NCBI GenBank assembly: GCA_028714675.1
Contig: JAQTLV010000006.1
Location: forward strand, 1 to 64,000
DNA from: Sulfurovaceae bacterium
GTDB lineage: Bacteria; Campylobacterota; Campylobacteria; Campylobacterales; Sulfurovaceae
Length of the DNA stretch: 64,000 bases
Direction of reading: 5' to 3'
This document shows, piece by piece, positions 34,513 to 46,046 of this stretch. How positions within the stretch are numbered: the stretch's first letter is position 1; each line of letters opens with the position of its first letter. A model generated the notes under the pieces. That model was not told the origin of the DNA, ran no database searches, and saw only the letters and a program-made list of their open reading frames with translations. A program made the position numbers and the translations under genes.

Positions 34513-35824
34513 TTTCATCATCACTTATCATCTCTTTTTCATATTTAATGATTGCTAAATGTTCGGTTTCATTTATATAAACTTCTGCGATAGCTTCATG
34601 GTTTTGTAAATTTAAAATATCATCTCTTTTGTAATCATCTAGAGATAGATAAACATTTGCTCTAGCATTTGGATTATTCATGCTCAAAATCCACAAAAAC
34701 CAAAAAATACAAAGAATAACAACAAAAATAGCAAGTGTTGCTCTATCATAATGATGTATGATATAACCAGCTATTAAACCACCTAAAAATATACCAATAT
34801 AAGCAAATGTGTTTGCAACACCAAGGGCTGCTCCTTTTTGGTGAACTCTAGCAAATTTACTTACAAAGCTTTGAAGTAGCGGCTCAAACATATTGAAACC
34901 TATAAAGAACAATATCACGCCTATTATAAATACAAGAGGTGTGTGGCTAAAGCCCATAGCTAAAAATGCCAATAGTATGAAACCAATAGAAATCATAAAT
35001 ATTTGTTTGCCTTTACCATATTTTTCTCCAAATACTGCTGCTGGTCCCATGGAAAGTAATCCAAAAACCATAGCAGGAAGATAAACTTTCCAAAGTTCAG
35101 CTTTACTCCATCCAAAACCACCATGAGCTATGTCAACTGTCATAACAAGAGGAATGATAAAAAATGCCATAGTCATAATTGACGAATGAAACAAGAATGT
35201 AACATACATACTATTTAGTGCTTTGTCACCAAAAACATCACTAAATCTTGATTCTTTTTGTGTATATGTATGGATAATTTTAGGAGGGTTCGGAACTTGT
35301 CTAAAAAGTACAAATAGACTTAAAACTCCTAAAATTGCAGTAAGCCAAAATAGTTTATCAATGCCGTAATTTCCGCCAACTAGTGGGGCTATAACCATAG
35401 CAACTGCAAAACTAACTGCAATCGTTCCACCCATAATAGCCATTGCATGAGCTCTTTGTTCTTCTTTGACAAGGTCGCTTATCATCGCACTCACAACAGC
35501 ACCAACAGCACCTGTTCCTTGTATAAATCTGCCCAACATTAGCATATAAATATTGTCAGATAAAGCACATATGATCGAACCAATTATAAATATAATAGTT
35601 CCAAATAGTAAGGTTTTCTTTCGTCCAAATTTATCACTCATGTGTCCAAAAGGAACTTGAAAAATTGCTTGTGTGAGAGCATATCCACCAACAACAATAC
35701 CAGCTAAAAATGGTGTTCCACTTTTTAATTCAAGTGCATATACTGAAAGAACTGGAAGTACGATAAATAGTCCGAAAAATCTAAGAGCGATAATTGTGCT
35801 AAGTGGAAAAATTTGTTTAAACAT
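34493..35824 (-). CDS. MFS transporter, YajR-like with C-terminal soluble domain
   Basis: 443 residues. Twelve predicted membrane segments, with the antiporter motif A GHMSDKFGRKKTL in loop 2-3 and motif C-like glycines in GRFIQGTGAVGAVVSAM. The last 60 residues after the final helix are soluble (LSLDDYKRDDI, then HEAIAEVYINETEHLAIIKYE) and resemble the small ferredoxin-fold YAM domain of E. coli YajR. Drug/H+ or metabolite efflux is likely, substrate unknown. Transcribed toward the APC permease; its upstream gap of 66 bases also holds the divergent rdgB promoter. Confidence 0.83.
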   Translation of the reverse strand: MFKQIFPLSTIIALRFFGLFIVLPVLSVYALELKSGTPFLAGIVVGGYALTQAIFQVPFGHMSDKFGRKKTLLFGTIIFIIGSIICALSDNIYMLMLGRFIQGTGAVGAVVSAMISDLVKEEQRAHAMAIMGGTIAVSFAVAMVIAPLVGGNYGIDKLFWLTAILGVLSLFVLFRQVPNPPKIIHTYTQKESRFSDVFGDKALNSMYVTFLFHSSIMTMAFFIIPLVMTVDIAHGGFGWSKAELWKVYLPAMVFGLLSMGPAAVFGEKYGKGKQIFMISIGFILLAFLAMGFSHTPLVFIIGVILFFIGFNMFEPLLQSFVSKFARVHQKGAALGVANTFAYIGIFLGGLIAGYIIHHYDRATLAIFVVILCIFWFLWILSMNNPNARANVYLSLDDYKRDDILNLQNHEAIAEVYINETEHLAIIKYEKEMISDDEIKSLLK

Positions 35825-35890
35825 TTTGATAATCCAAATTAGATAAAATTAGTCGTAATTATATAACCAAAATATTAATGTAAGGCAAAT

Positions 35891-36487
35891 ATGCAAATAG
35901 TTTTAGCAACATCAAACAAAGGCAAAGTCAAAGAGATATCAGGATTTTTTGGAGAAATTGTTGTTCCATACACTCATATAATAGATGCTTTTGATATAGA
36001 GGAAAATGGCGATACATTCGCAAAAAACGCAATTATAAAAGCTAGAGCTATCTATGAAAAATTACCAGATGATAGTATCGTTATAGCAGACGATAGTGGC
36101 ATAAGTGTACCTATGTTGGGTGGCGAACCTGGTGTTTATAGTGCTAGATATGCCAAAATTGGTGCAAGTGATAAAGACAATTTGCATAAATTGATAAATG
36201 AGTTAAAGAAAAAAAATATAAAGTGCACAGCGGCATACTATACTGCTGCTATCGCTCTTGTTTGTCTTGAGGGAGAATTTGTGGTGCATGGTTGGATGTA
36301 TGGCAATGTCATAGATGAAGCACTTGGGGGTGGTGGATTTGGGTATGATCCTATGTTTATCCCTGAGGGGTTTGATAAAACTCTTGGCGAATTGCCAAGT
36401 GATATAAAAAGCGATTTTTCTCATAGAACTAAAGCTTTAAAGTTGATTGTGCCTATAATGGAGATGATAAAACTAGGCAGGATATAA
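35891..36487 (+). CDS. rdgB: dITP/XTP pyrophosphatase (RdgB/HAM1)
   Basis: Hydrolyses non-canonical purine NTPs (ITP, dITP, XTP) to the monophosphates, keeping them out of nucleic acids. 198 residues. Motifs: [12 protein letters not shown] at the start (phosphate-contacting Ser/Thr-Asn-Lys), [40 protein letters not shown] (read as IADDSG then [12 protein letters not shown]), [11 protein letters not shown], and SHRTKAL at the end. TAAGG lies before the ATG. The stop shares one base with the next start (TAATG). Confidence 0.96.
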   Translation: MQIVLATSNKGKVKEISGFFGEIVVPYTHIIDAFDIEENGDTFAKNAIIKARAIYEKLPDDSIVIADDSGISVPMLGGEPGVYSARYAKIGASDKDNLHKLINELKKKNIKCTAAYYTAAIALVCLEGEFVVHGWMYGNVIDEALGGGGFGYDPMFIPEGFDKTLGELPSDIKSDFSHRTKALKLIVPIMEMIKLGRI

Positions 36488-38319
36488 TGAAACAAGATTT
36501 TTTAACAGACATACAAAAAATATATGATGAGTTGACAAGTAGACAAGATAAGCTAAATAGTTATTTCAAACTTTTGCATGAAAGTCATAAAGAAGCCCAA
36601 AAGATTGTTGATGATTTTTTAGAATATATACAAATTGAAAAAGACAGTGATAGTATCATGGCAGCACTTAGTAGAATTGTCAATCTAAAAGAGGACTTTT
36701 TAGAACAAGTTCTTCAAAGAGTTGGATGTGATAGCGATGAGATTGTCACTAAAAAAGAGTTGGCGTATAGCTGGGTTAGTGATTTTTATACAAAATATCA
36801 CAAGAGTTTACTTGATTGGGTAGAAGAAAAGAATCTATTAAGCCCATTTTATAGAACTATTCTTTTTGGTGTTCATGATATTGGGCTGAGTTTAAATAAT
36901 GCTCAAAGTAGATGGACAAATCATATCATTCATACCATAAATGCCAATTTGTTTAAAAAATTTGATGGCGATGAAAAAAGAGTTTTAGAGTATTTGCATA
37001 ACTTTAGTTTGTTTGATAAAGACACATTTGGAGTCATAACAGATAGAAGTTATTCTGCATTAAAAGAGAACGAAGATGGAAGTCATAGTGTTCATAGTTA
37101 TAATGAGATTTTTAGAACAGATATAGAAAATACAAGTAAAGAAATAAGTAAGTTGATATCAGAATTATCAAATTTAGATGATGAGGTATATCATCAAAAA
37201 TCACAATGGATAAAGTATTTTAATGCAATTAATGATGCTTTTTGTGAAAACAATGTTGAAAACCTTCTATCAAAATGGCAAGAGGTTGATATCGCTTGGA
37301 TGAGCATAACAACTCCTATTCAAGTGGGGCATCCGCTTGAGTATTATGAAGATCATTTCAGAAAAGCAGTTGCATTGGAATGGGATGTGCGGATAATAAA
37401 TCCAAAATTACAAACAAGCTCAAGCACAAGAGAAAACATAAAAGGATTTACGGCAAGTTTGGCTAAAGAGATAGGTAAAAATGCCATAAGTATTGCTAAA
37501 AACAATATTTTGCAAGTAGATAAAACGCAACTTTATATCGGTCAGCCGATGCTTTATTACGCAGCAGAACTTAATGGGTTATTCTCGGCTCAAGTAGTTC
37601 CAAATGATAAAATGGTTTCTGATAAATATGGACACAAGATATTTGCATATAGTGATTTTGTTTTGGCTTCAAAACTTGCAAAACCAACAATGAAACTAAG
37701 TGTTGAAGTTATGGGTAAAGAGTTTGTCAAAAATAGTAGAAATTTTGCTGAGCATTGCCCATCTCTTTGGCACGAAGTATATGATATTTCTACTATTGGG
37801 CATGAATTTGGTCATATATTGTGGCTAGAGAGTGATACAGAAGGTGTTATGAACAAAAGTGGGCAGTTTAAAAATATAGAAGAGTTCAAAGCAACATCTG
37901 GTGGGCTTATGGCATTTTTTCACAATGAAAGAGAAAATTTAAAAGAGCATATAGTTGATGATTTGGTTAGTAGAAGTATAGGACTTATGGCATGGAGAGA
38001 AGTTGGAGAAGTTTTGCCTTATTATTGTGAAGGACTTATACATCTTGATATTTTATTTAAATCCAAGATTATTAGATATGAGAATGAAATAGTTATAGAT
38101 TATAGCAAATATGAAGAGATGAAAAATGCTTATAAAGAGAGCTATAAAAACCTAGCAACACATTATGTAAACAAACTAGATGCTAGTGAATTTTTGCATC
38201 GGTATACTGCAAAAGAAAATGGAGTTTATCTACCAAAAGATAAAGATATAAAAGAATTTGTAGAGTATTATTATGATAGATATAAAGAGATTGGTCAGCA
38301 AAGTATAGTTTTAGAATAA
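36487..38319 (+). CDS. M3-family oligoendopeptidase (PepF-like)
   Basis: 610 residues, cytoplasmic zinc peptidase. The HExxH zinc motif is STIGHEFGHILW, with the first His near residue 439; a glutamate in the following helix (EEFKATSGG) is the likely third ligand. The long helical N-terminal region and the C-terminal tail with FLHRYTAKENG fit the M3 thimet/oligopeptidase F fold, which digests short peptides within a closed cavity. The sequence around the active site (FAEHCPSLWHEVYDIS) is characteristic of the proteobacterial PepF-related group. Translationally coupled to rdgB by TAATG; ends nine bases before the next gene. Confidence 0.88.
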   Translation: MKQDFLTDIQKIYDELTSRQDKLNSYFKLLHESHKEAQKIVDDFLEYIQIEKDSDSIMAALSRIVNLKEDFLEQVLQRVGCDSDEIVTKKELAYSWVSDFYTKYHKSLLDWVEEKNLLSPFYRTILFGVHDIGLSLNNAQSRWTNHIIHTINANLFKKFDGDEKRVLEYLHNFSLFDKDTFGVITDRSYSALKENEDGSHSVHSYNEIFRTDIENTSKEISKLISELSNLDDEVYHQKSQWIKYFNAINDAFCENNVENLLSKWQEVDIAWMSITTPIQVGHPLEYYEDHFRKAVALEWDVRIINPKLQTSSSTRENIKGFTASLAKEIGKNAISIAKNNILQVDKTQLYIGQPMLYYAAELNGLFSAQVVPNDKMVSDKYGHKIFAYSDFVLASKLAKPTMKLSVEVMGKEFVKNSRNFAEHCPSLWHEVYDISTIGHEFGHILWLESDTEGVMNKSGQFKNIEEFKATSGGLMAFFHNERENLKEHIVDDLVSRSIGLMAWREVGEVLPYYCEGLIHLDILFKSKIIRYENEIVIDYSKYEEMKNAYKESYKNLATHYVNKLDASEFLHRYTAKENGVYLPKDKDIKEFVEYYYDRYKEIGQQSIVLE

Positions 38320-38328
38320 GGATACATT

Positions 38329-39720
38329 TTGGCACAAATAAAAATCGAATTGCCACCGATTATAAAAACTATCTCAGATGAGTTGTTAAAATTAGATTGT
38401 AGAGTTATTTTAGTTGGTGGATGTGTGCGTGATTTCTTCTTGGACCTGTCTATAAAAGATTATGATGTAGAAGTGTTTGGTATAGAAAATATCGAAGCAT
38501 TAGAGAGTATTTTAGGTAAGTTTGGCACGGTTAATTTGGTTGGTAAAAGTTTTGGTGTTTTAAAATTTGTCTATGATAATGAAGAATATGATTTTTCGCT
38601 TCCAAGGGTTGAAGAAAAAAATGGTGTTGGACACAGAGGATTTAGTGTAGTTTGCGATAGCAGTTTAGACTTTAAAAGTGCAGCTGCTAGAAGAGATTTT
38701 ACTATAAATGCCATAGGCTATGATATACAAAAAGATGAATTTTTAGATCCATTCGGTGGGCGAAAAGATATTGACTCTAAAATAGTAAAAGCAGTTAGCG
38801 AAAATTCTTTTATAGAAGATCCTTTGAGGGTGTATAGAGCAGCTGGGTTTTGTGCAAGATTTGATTTTAAGATTGATGATACGACTTTGAAGCTATGTAA
38901 AGACATGGCAAAAAAAGACGAATTTGCCACACTGCCAAAAGAGCGAATTTTTTTAGAATTTCAAAAAATACTACTGAAATCACCAAAACCATCTATTGGG
39001 TTTGAAATTTTAAGGCAAATCGGGGTTATGAAGTATTTCCCAGAACTTCAAAATATTATAAATATACCACAAAGTCACATTTATCATCCAGAAGGCGATG
39101 TTTGGACTCATACTATGATGGTGGTTGATGAGATGGCAAAACTTAGAATTGGGAAGGAGAAGCTTGATTTGAAACTTATGTTAGCAGCTCTTTGTCATGA
39201 TTTTGGCAAAGCTACACATACCCAGATAGAAGATGATAAAATAAGAGCAATAGGGCATGAAAAAGCTGGAGTTGAGTTAGCAAAAGATTTTTTGTACAGG
39301 CTCACAAATGAACATGATTTTATAAAATCCATATTGCCATTAGTTGAATATCATTTGGTGCCATCAATGTATTTTAAAAATCATGCTAGAGATAAAAAAA
39401 TCAGACACCTATCAACCAAAGTAAATATTTCAGAGCTTTTGATTTTGGCAAGAGCTGATTTTTTTGGTCGCACTACACAAGAGGCGATGAGCGGCATATA
39501 TGAAGCTGGGGATTGGATGGAAAAAAAAGCTAAAGAATTAGGCGTATATAATTCTCCTCCAAAATCATTTCTTAAAGGCAAAGATTTGATAGATTTAGGG
39601 TTAGAGCCATCACCAAAATTTAGTGAGATTTTACATCAAATGTATGAAAAACAACTCAATGGAGAGATAAAATCAAAAGAAGAAGCTATTATTTGCCTAT
39701 CTAAAATAATCAACTCCTAA
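38329..39720 (+). CDS. CCA tRNA nucleotidyltransferase / poly(A) polymerase family protein with HD domain
   Basis: 463 residues from a TTG start with AAGGA seven bases upstream; no better start is in frame. The N-terminal nucleotidyltransferase domain carries RVILVGGCVRDFFLDL, the catalytic DYDVEVFG, and RRDFTINAIGYD. An RNA-binding middle part (DPLRVYRAAGFCARF) follows. An HD phosphohydrolase domain is centred on HPEGDVWTHTMMVVDEMA and LCHDFGKATHT. The C-terminal extension resembles the bacterial class II CCA enzymes with HD. Most likely adds CCA to tRNA 3' ends or the C/A part of it; sequence alone cannot exclude a split-function enzyme. Confidence 0.87.
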   Translation: MAQIKIELPPIIKTISDELLKLDCRVILVGGCVRDFFLDLSIKDYDVEVFGIENIEALESILGKFGTVNLVGKSFGVLKFVYDNEEYDFSLPRVEEKNGVGHRGFSVVCDSSLDFKSAAARRDFTINAIGYDIQKDEFLDPFGGRKDIDSKIVKAVSENSFIEDPLRVYRAAGFCARFDFKIDDTTLKLCKDMAKKDEFATLPKERIFLEFQKILLKSPKPSIGFEILRQIGVMKYFPELQNIINIPQSHIYHPEGDVWTHTMMVVDEMAKLRIGKEKLDLKLMLAALCHDFGKATHTQIEDDKIRAIGHEKAGVELAKDFLYRLTNEHDFIKSILPLVEYHLVPSMYFKNHARDKKIRHLSTKVNISELLILARADFFGRTTQEAMSGIYEAGDWMEKKAKELGVYNSPPKSFLKGKDLIDLGLEPSPKFSEILHQMYEKQLNGEIKSKEEAIICLSKIINS

Positions 39721-39732
39721 ACACTTTTTGTG

Positions 39733-39738
39733 TATAAT
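39733..39738 (+). promoter_or_regulatory. -10 element for the aminotransferase-hisZ-purA-carA-ddl operon
   Basis: TATAAT in the context TTGTGTATAATAATACG. It lies upstream of the ATG at 39770 and downstream of the in-frame TTG at 39728, ruling out the longer start. Confidence 0.55.
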
Positions 39739-39769
39739 AATACGATTTACCAATGTTTTAAGGAATTTA

Positions 39770-40876
39770 ATGTTACTTTTTACTCCAGGACCTACACCAG
39801 TACCTGAATCTGTCAGACAAGCTATGGCTACACCAACTATTCATCATAGAACACCAGAATTTGAAGCTATTTTTGCCCAAGCAAGAGCAAAAATGATGGA
39901 TATGTTCAAAATGGACGAGTGTATATTTTTGGCGAGCAGCGGAACGGGTGCTATGCAAGCATGCATGGTTAACCTTTGTAGTAAAAAAGCATTGACAATT
40001 AATTCTGGGAAATTTGGAGAGAGATTTGGCAAAATTGCAGATGCTTTGAATTTGCCTAAGATTGAATTAAAATATGATTGGAATACACCTGTAAGCATAG
40101 ATGATGTCAAAAAAGCATTGAGTGAAAATAGTGATATAGATGTTATTTGTATTCAAGTTTGTGAAAGTGCAGGTGGACTTAGACATCCAGTCGAAGAAGT
40201 AGCTGCTCTAGTAAAAAGTATCAATAAAGATATCATGGTAATAGCAGATGGCATTACAGCAGTTGGTGTTGAGCCTACTGATGTAACAAATATTGATGCA
40301 CTAATCACAGGCAGTCAAAAAGCGTTTATGCTTCCTCCTGGACTTGCTATGATAGGATTATCAAAAGGTGCAGTAGAAAAAATCGGAAGCGGTAGAGATT
40401 ATTATTTTAACTTAGCAACCGAGATTAAAAACCAACAAAAAAATACTACTGCATGGACAGCTGCTACAACTTTAATAGCAGGGTTAAATGCTATATTTGA
40501 AGAGATTGAAAAGAGCGGTGGAAGCGAAAAATTATATGAAGATACAGCAAAAAGAGCCAAGGCAACAATCGCAGCGCTTAAGGCAATAGGATTACAGATT
40601 TATCCAAAAAATCCTGCACTTTCTATGAGTACAGTTATAGATGATGATGCAGAAAACATAAGAAAAATCTTGAAAAATAATTATGATGTAAATATGGCTG
40701 GTGGACAAGATCATCTCAAGGGCAAAATATTTCGCATAAATCAAATGGGATTAATTCCAGTTTATGAGAGTTGTTGGGTTGTTAATGCTGTTGAACTTGC
40801 TCTTGATAATTTAGGGCGAAGATCTTTTGATGGCACAGCCAACAAAGTATTTAATGAAGTTTATTATAAAGGCTAA
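39770..40876 (+). CDS. Class V aminotransferase (alanine-glyoxylate / serine-pyruvate family)
   Basis: 368 residues from ATG 39770, with AAGGA eight bases before it. PLP enzyme of fold type I: start LLFTPGPTPVPESVR, substrate loop HHRTPEFEAIFA, GSSGTGAMQA-type phosphate loop (FLASSGTGAMQA), Asp in ADGITAVGVEP, and the PLP lysine in TGSQKAFMLPPG. Homologues act on alanine, serine or glyoxylate, and some were mislabelled as soluble hydrogenase subunits. It begins a six-gene run; a role in glycine/serine or photorespiration-like glyoxylate removal is possible and would pair with the phosphoglycolate phosphatase gene at 60.5 kb (inference). Confidence 0.9.
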   Translation: MLLFTPGPTPVPESVRQAMATPTIHHRTPEFEAIFAQARAKMMDMFKMDECIFLASSGTGAMQACMVNLCSKKALTINSGKFGERFGKIADALNLPKIELKYDWNTPVSIDDVKKALSENSDIDVICIQVCESAGGLRHPVEEVAALVKSINKDIMVIADGITAVGVEPTDVTNIDALITGSQKAFMLPPGLAMIGLSKGAVEKIGSGRDYYFNLATEIKNQQKNTTAWTAATTLIAGLNAIFEEIEKSGGSEKLYEDTAKRAKATIAALKAIGLQIYPKNPALSMSTVIDDDAENIRKILKNNYDVNMAGGQDHLKGKIFRINQMGLIPVYESCWVVNAVELALDNLGRRSFDGTANKVFNEVYYKG

Positions 40877-40878
40877 TT

Positions 40879-42983
<2,105 letters not shown>

Positions 42984-42992
42984 GGAGCAATA

Positions 42993-43544
42993 ATGAGACT
43001 AAAACCAAACCAAACGAGATATGTTGCAAGTAAAATAGGAATTGATTTAGCCAATGCCCCTTTTGTAAAACTTCCAAAAGGCAAAGATACAGTTGTGGAA
43101 GTTTGCAAAGAGATAATAGATGAAAATCTAAAAAAAGAGTTTGCACTAGATCAAAAAGTAAAAGAAGTCATGGCTGATTATATGGAGCAAATTGAGTTTC
43201 AAAGTGCAGATGAGAGACAGCTATTTTTTATGATAAAAAAGAAACTAGCACCTGAATTTGGCATAATAATGAATTATGATGATAGATATAATGATCTTGC
43301 TCACACTATTCTAGACGAGCTTTATGAAAATTACTTAGCAGAATATGATGTTAATGAAAATCAAATTAGAAATATAATATTTAAATCATTCAAGTCATTT
43401 GCGGACGCTTATGAAGAGATAGATGATATAGTATATAGAAAAATAAGAGCTATGAAAAAAGACATACTTCCAGGAAGTGAAGACTATGAGCTTCTTTATG
43501 AGAGACTTTACCAAGAAGAACTAATCAGAAGAGGCATGCTATAA
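42993..43544 (+). CDS. DUF507 family protein
   Basis: 183 residues, soluble, strongly charged and helical; the family is common in Campylobacterota, Aquificae and related groups and has no established function. Recognised by the start MRLKPNQTRYVASKIG and repeated acidic helices (DENLKKEFALDQKVKEVM, EIDDIVYRKIRAMKK) ending in EELIRRGML. AAGGAG precedes the ATG. It sits between purA and carA, and its stop shares one base with carA (TAATG), so it is expressed with nucleotide-synthesis genes. Confidence 0.85.
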   Translation: MRLKPNQTRYVASKIGIDLANAPFVKLPKGKDTVVEVCKEIIDENLKKEFALDQKVKEVMADYMEQIEFQSADERQLFFMIKKKLAPEFGIIMNYDDRYNDLAHTILDELYENYLAEYDVNENQIRNIIFKSFKSFADAYEEIDDIVYRKIRAMKKDILPGSEDYELLYERLYQEELIRRGML

Positions 43545-44680
43545 TGGGGAAAGTATCTATTTATCTTGAAAATGGAATTTTTTTAAGTGCAAATAGTTTT
43601 GGTGCAAGTGGAACAAGTGTTGGAGAAATAGTTTTCAATACTTCTATGAGCGGATACCAAGAGATTATAAGTGATCCTAGTTATGCTGGACAATTTGTAA
43701 CATTTACTATGCCAGAAATTGGTAATGTTGGTTGCAATGAGCAAGATATGGAAAGTAGTAAAGCTCATTGTAGCGGTATTATCGTGAGAAATTATCAAGA
43801 AAGACCATCAAACTTTAGATGCGAAGAGAGTTTAGATGAGATGCTTAATAGATTTGGCATTATTGGAATTTGTGATATTGATACTAGATATATTACAAAA
43901 ATATTGAGAGAAGAGGGAGCTATGATGATGATAGCTTCAACTGAAATCCATGATAAAGATGAATTAGCTAATATTTTAAAAACTAGCCCTAGAATAGAAG
44001 AAGTTAATTATATAGAACAAGTAAGCACAAAAAAACCATACATGCACAATATTGGCAAGTATGATATTGCAAACTTTGAATACTCAAAGCCAGTTACCAC
44101 TAAAAAAATTATAGCCCTTGATTTTGGAATCAAAAGAAATATTTTAAATGAATTAGTTAGTGCTGGTATGGAAGTTGAAGTTGCTCCAAACTCCACGAGT
44201 GCTAATGATATTATTGTTAGATATAACTCCAAAGAGATTGATGGAGTATTTTTGTCTAATGGTCCTGGCGATCCTCTTATCTTAAAAGATGAGCACGAAA
44301 AAATACGAGAATTATTGAAGGCAAAAATTCCAATGTTTGGTATATGTTTAGGTCATCAGCTTCTTTCAATCGCACATGGTTATGATACATTTAAACTTAG
44401 ATTTGGGCATCATGGTGGAAATCATCCTGTAAAAAATGTAAAAACAAATTCAGTTGAGATTACAGCACAAAATCATAACTATAATGTACCTGAAAATATA
44501 ACAGAAATTGCTACAGTTACACACATAAATCTATTTGACAATACAATCGAAGGGCTTATATATAATGACACCCCTACGATGTCAGTTCAACATCACCCAG
44601 AGGCTAGCCCAGGACCACATGAAAGTAGTTATATCTTTGGTGATTTTTTTAAAATGATTTGCGAACAAAATAAAGGATAA
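43544..44680 (+). CDS. carA: Carbamoyl phosphate synthetase small (glutaminase) subunit
   Basis: Supplies ammonia from glutamine for carbamoyl phosphate, feeding pyrimidine and arginine synthesis. 378 residues. The N-terminal domain holds GEIVFNTSMSGYQEIISDPS. The class I amidotransferase domain has the catalytic Cys in MFGICLGHQLLS (about C268) and His/Glu in VQHHPEASPGP (about 350). The oxyanion region LSNGPGDP is present. The large subunit carB is not in the window. Translation is coupled to DUF507 by TAATG. Confidence 0.97.
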   Translation: MGKVSIYLENGIFLSANSFGASGTSVGEIVFNTSMSGYQEIISDPSYAGQFVTFTMPEIGNVGCNEQDMESSKAHCSGIIVRNYQERPSNFRCEESLDEMLNRFGIIGICDIDTRYITKILREEGAMMMIASTEIHDKDELANILKTSPRIEEVNYIEQVSTKKPYMHNIGKYDIANFEYSKPVTTKKIIALDFGIKRNILNELVSAGMEVEVAPNSTSANDIIVRYNSKEIDGVFLSNGPGDPLILKDEHEKIRELLKAKIPMFGICLGHQLLSIAHGYDTFKLRFGHHGGNHPVKNVKTNSVEITAQNHNYNVPENITEIATVTHINLFDNTIEGLIYNDTPTMSVQHHPEASPGPHESSYIFGDFFKMICEQNKG

Positions 44681-44682
44681 TT

Positions 44683-45723
44683 ATGAAATTAGCAATACTT
44701 TTTGGTGGATCTAGTTTTGAGCATGAGATAAGCATAGTAAGTGCCATTACTATGCAAAAAGTTTTCAAAAAAACAGAGCTTGTTAATATATTCGTTAGCC
44801 CGATGCGAGAGTTTTATCTCATAGATAAAAAAGATATGAAATCAAAATATTTTAGCTCTGGCGATTATAAAAATGCCAAAAAGCTTCAACTTCAAAAAGG
44901 CGGTTTTGTAATAGGCGGTATGTTTGGGGATAAAAAAGTCGAGTTTGATACTCTTTTAAATCTCATTCATGGTAGAGATGGAGAAGATGGTAAAATAGCT
45001 TCATTGATGGAGTTTTATGGCGTGCCATATATTTCCCCAAGACTTGAAGCAAGCGCACTTAGCTACAATAAATTATTTACAAAACTTTTTGCACAAAGCA
45101 TAGGGGTTAAAACAGTTCCTTATGAGCTATTGCATAAAAATGGCAGTAGAGAGATAAAAACAACTCTTCCTGTTATTATTAAGCCATCTCGCTTGGGAAG
45201 CAGCATAGGTGTTAGTATAGTTAAAGACATAAAAGAACTTGATTATGCGCTTGATGTTGCGTTTGAGTTTGATGATTTGGTGCTAGTTGAACCTTTTATG
45301 AGTGGCATCAAAGAATACAATCAAGCAGGATGTTATACTGATAAATGGGAGCTATCTATTATAGAAGAACCACATAAAGAAGAATTTTTGGATTTTGAAA
45401 AAAAATATATGGATTTTTCAAGAGATGGCAAAGTGGGCGAAGCAGATATAGATGATACAATAGCACAAAAAATACAAGACAGTTTCAAAGCAGTTTATGG
45501 TAATGTTTTTAAAGGCAGTATCATCAGATGTGATTTTTTTGTTCAAGATGCAGAGGTTTATCTAAATGAAATAAATCCAATTCCAGGCTCAATGGCAAAC
45601 TATCTTTTTGAAGATTTTGAAAATATGGTAATCAAACTCTCGCAAAGTCTTAATTTTGAACAAAATATCAAAATAGACTATACATATATACACTCCATTC
45701 AAAGTGCTAAAGGCAAAGCATAA
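44683..45723 (+). CDS. ddl: D-alanine--D-alanine ligase
   Basis: Makes the D-Ala-D-Ala dipeptide for peptidoglycan. 346 residues, ATP-grasp. It begins MKLAILFGGSSFEHEIS, the Ddl start motif. Nucleotide and substrate elements: LIHGRDGEDGKIAS, IIKPSRLGSSIGVSIV, VEPFMSGIKEYN, and LNEINPIPGSMANYLFEDF with the metal-binding Glu/Asn. The GKIASL insert and length are typical of the phylum. AAAGGATAATT precedes the ATG two bases after carA. Last gene of the 39.7-45.7 kb run. Confidence 0.96.
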   Translation: MKLAILFGGSSFEHEISIVSAITMQKVFKKTELVNIFVSPMREFYLIDKKDMKSKYFSSGDYKNAKKLQLQKGGFVIGGMFGDKKVEFDTLLNLIHGRDGEDGKIASLMEFYGVPYISPRLEASALSYNKLFTKLFAQSIGVKTVPYELLHKNGSREIKTTLPVIIKPSRLGSSIGVSIVKDIKELDYALDVAFEFDDLVLVEPFMSGIKEYNQAGCYTDKWELSIIEEPHKEEFLDFEKKYMDFSRDGKVGEADIDDTIAQKIQDSFKAVYGNVFKGSIIRCDFFVQDAEVYLNEINPIPGSMANYLFEDFENMVIKLSQSLNFEQNIKIDYTYIHSIQSAKGKA

Positions 45724-45895
45724 CTTAAAATAAAATTAAGAATAGTTTTTAATAAACTGTTTTTAATTGGCAAGTCATTTTTTTTATTTTTAAGAGTAAT
45801 TTTATCTTATTTATCTTATTGTGAATGAATGTAACATTTTTTTTAATTCTAAAAAATTATTTTACAATAGCTTTATATGCCTATATATCGATATT

Positions 45896-45917
45896 ATGAC
45901 AAACCTGTCATTTTTTT
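45896..45917 (+). terminator. Terminator-like hairpin after ddl, upstream of ccoN
   Basis: ATGACA (45896-45901), loop AACC, TGTCAT (45906-45911) and a run of seven T. It could end the purA-carA-ddl transcript. The palindrome TGACA-N4-TGTCA could alternatively be an operator for the cco promoter. Confidence 0.5.
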
Positions 45918-45984
45918 GTTAATTTTATGTTAAATTTTTTTTATTTATGCACTAAATTTAAGTTTCGTTTTTAAAAATTAGTAA

Positions 45985-45990
45985 TATAAT
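45985..45990 (+). promoter_or_regulatory. -10 element for ccoNOQP
   Basis: TATAAT in the context GTAATATAATTC about 56 bases before the ccoN ATG. Confidence 0.5.
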
Positions 45991-46046
45991 TCATCTTGAA
46001 TGCTCTAATTAAGGTTAGGCATACAATTTTTATAAGGGGGTATTGC

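Larger units (their letters stand above)
45724..46046. other. Intergenic region upstream of the cbb3 operon
   Basis: 323 bases, very AT-rich, no open frame of note. It holds a hairpin with T-tract (45896-45917) and the presumed ccoN promoter (TATAAT 45985-45990, start about 45997), leaving a 50-base leader. Nothing else was recognised; no clear FNR-type TTGAT-N4-ATCAA box is visible. Confidence 0.6.
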
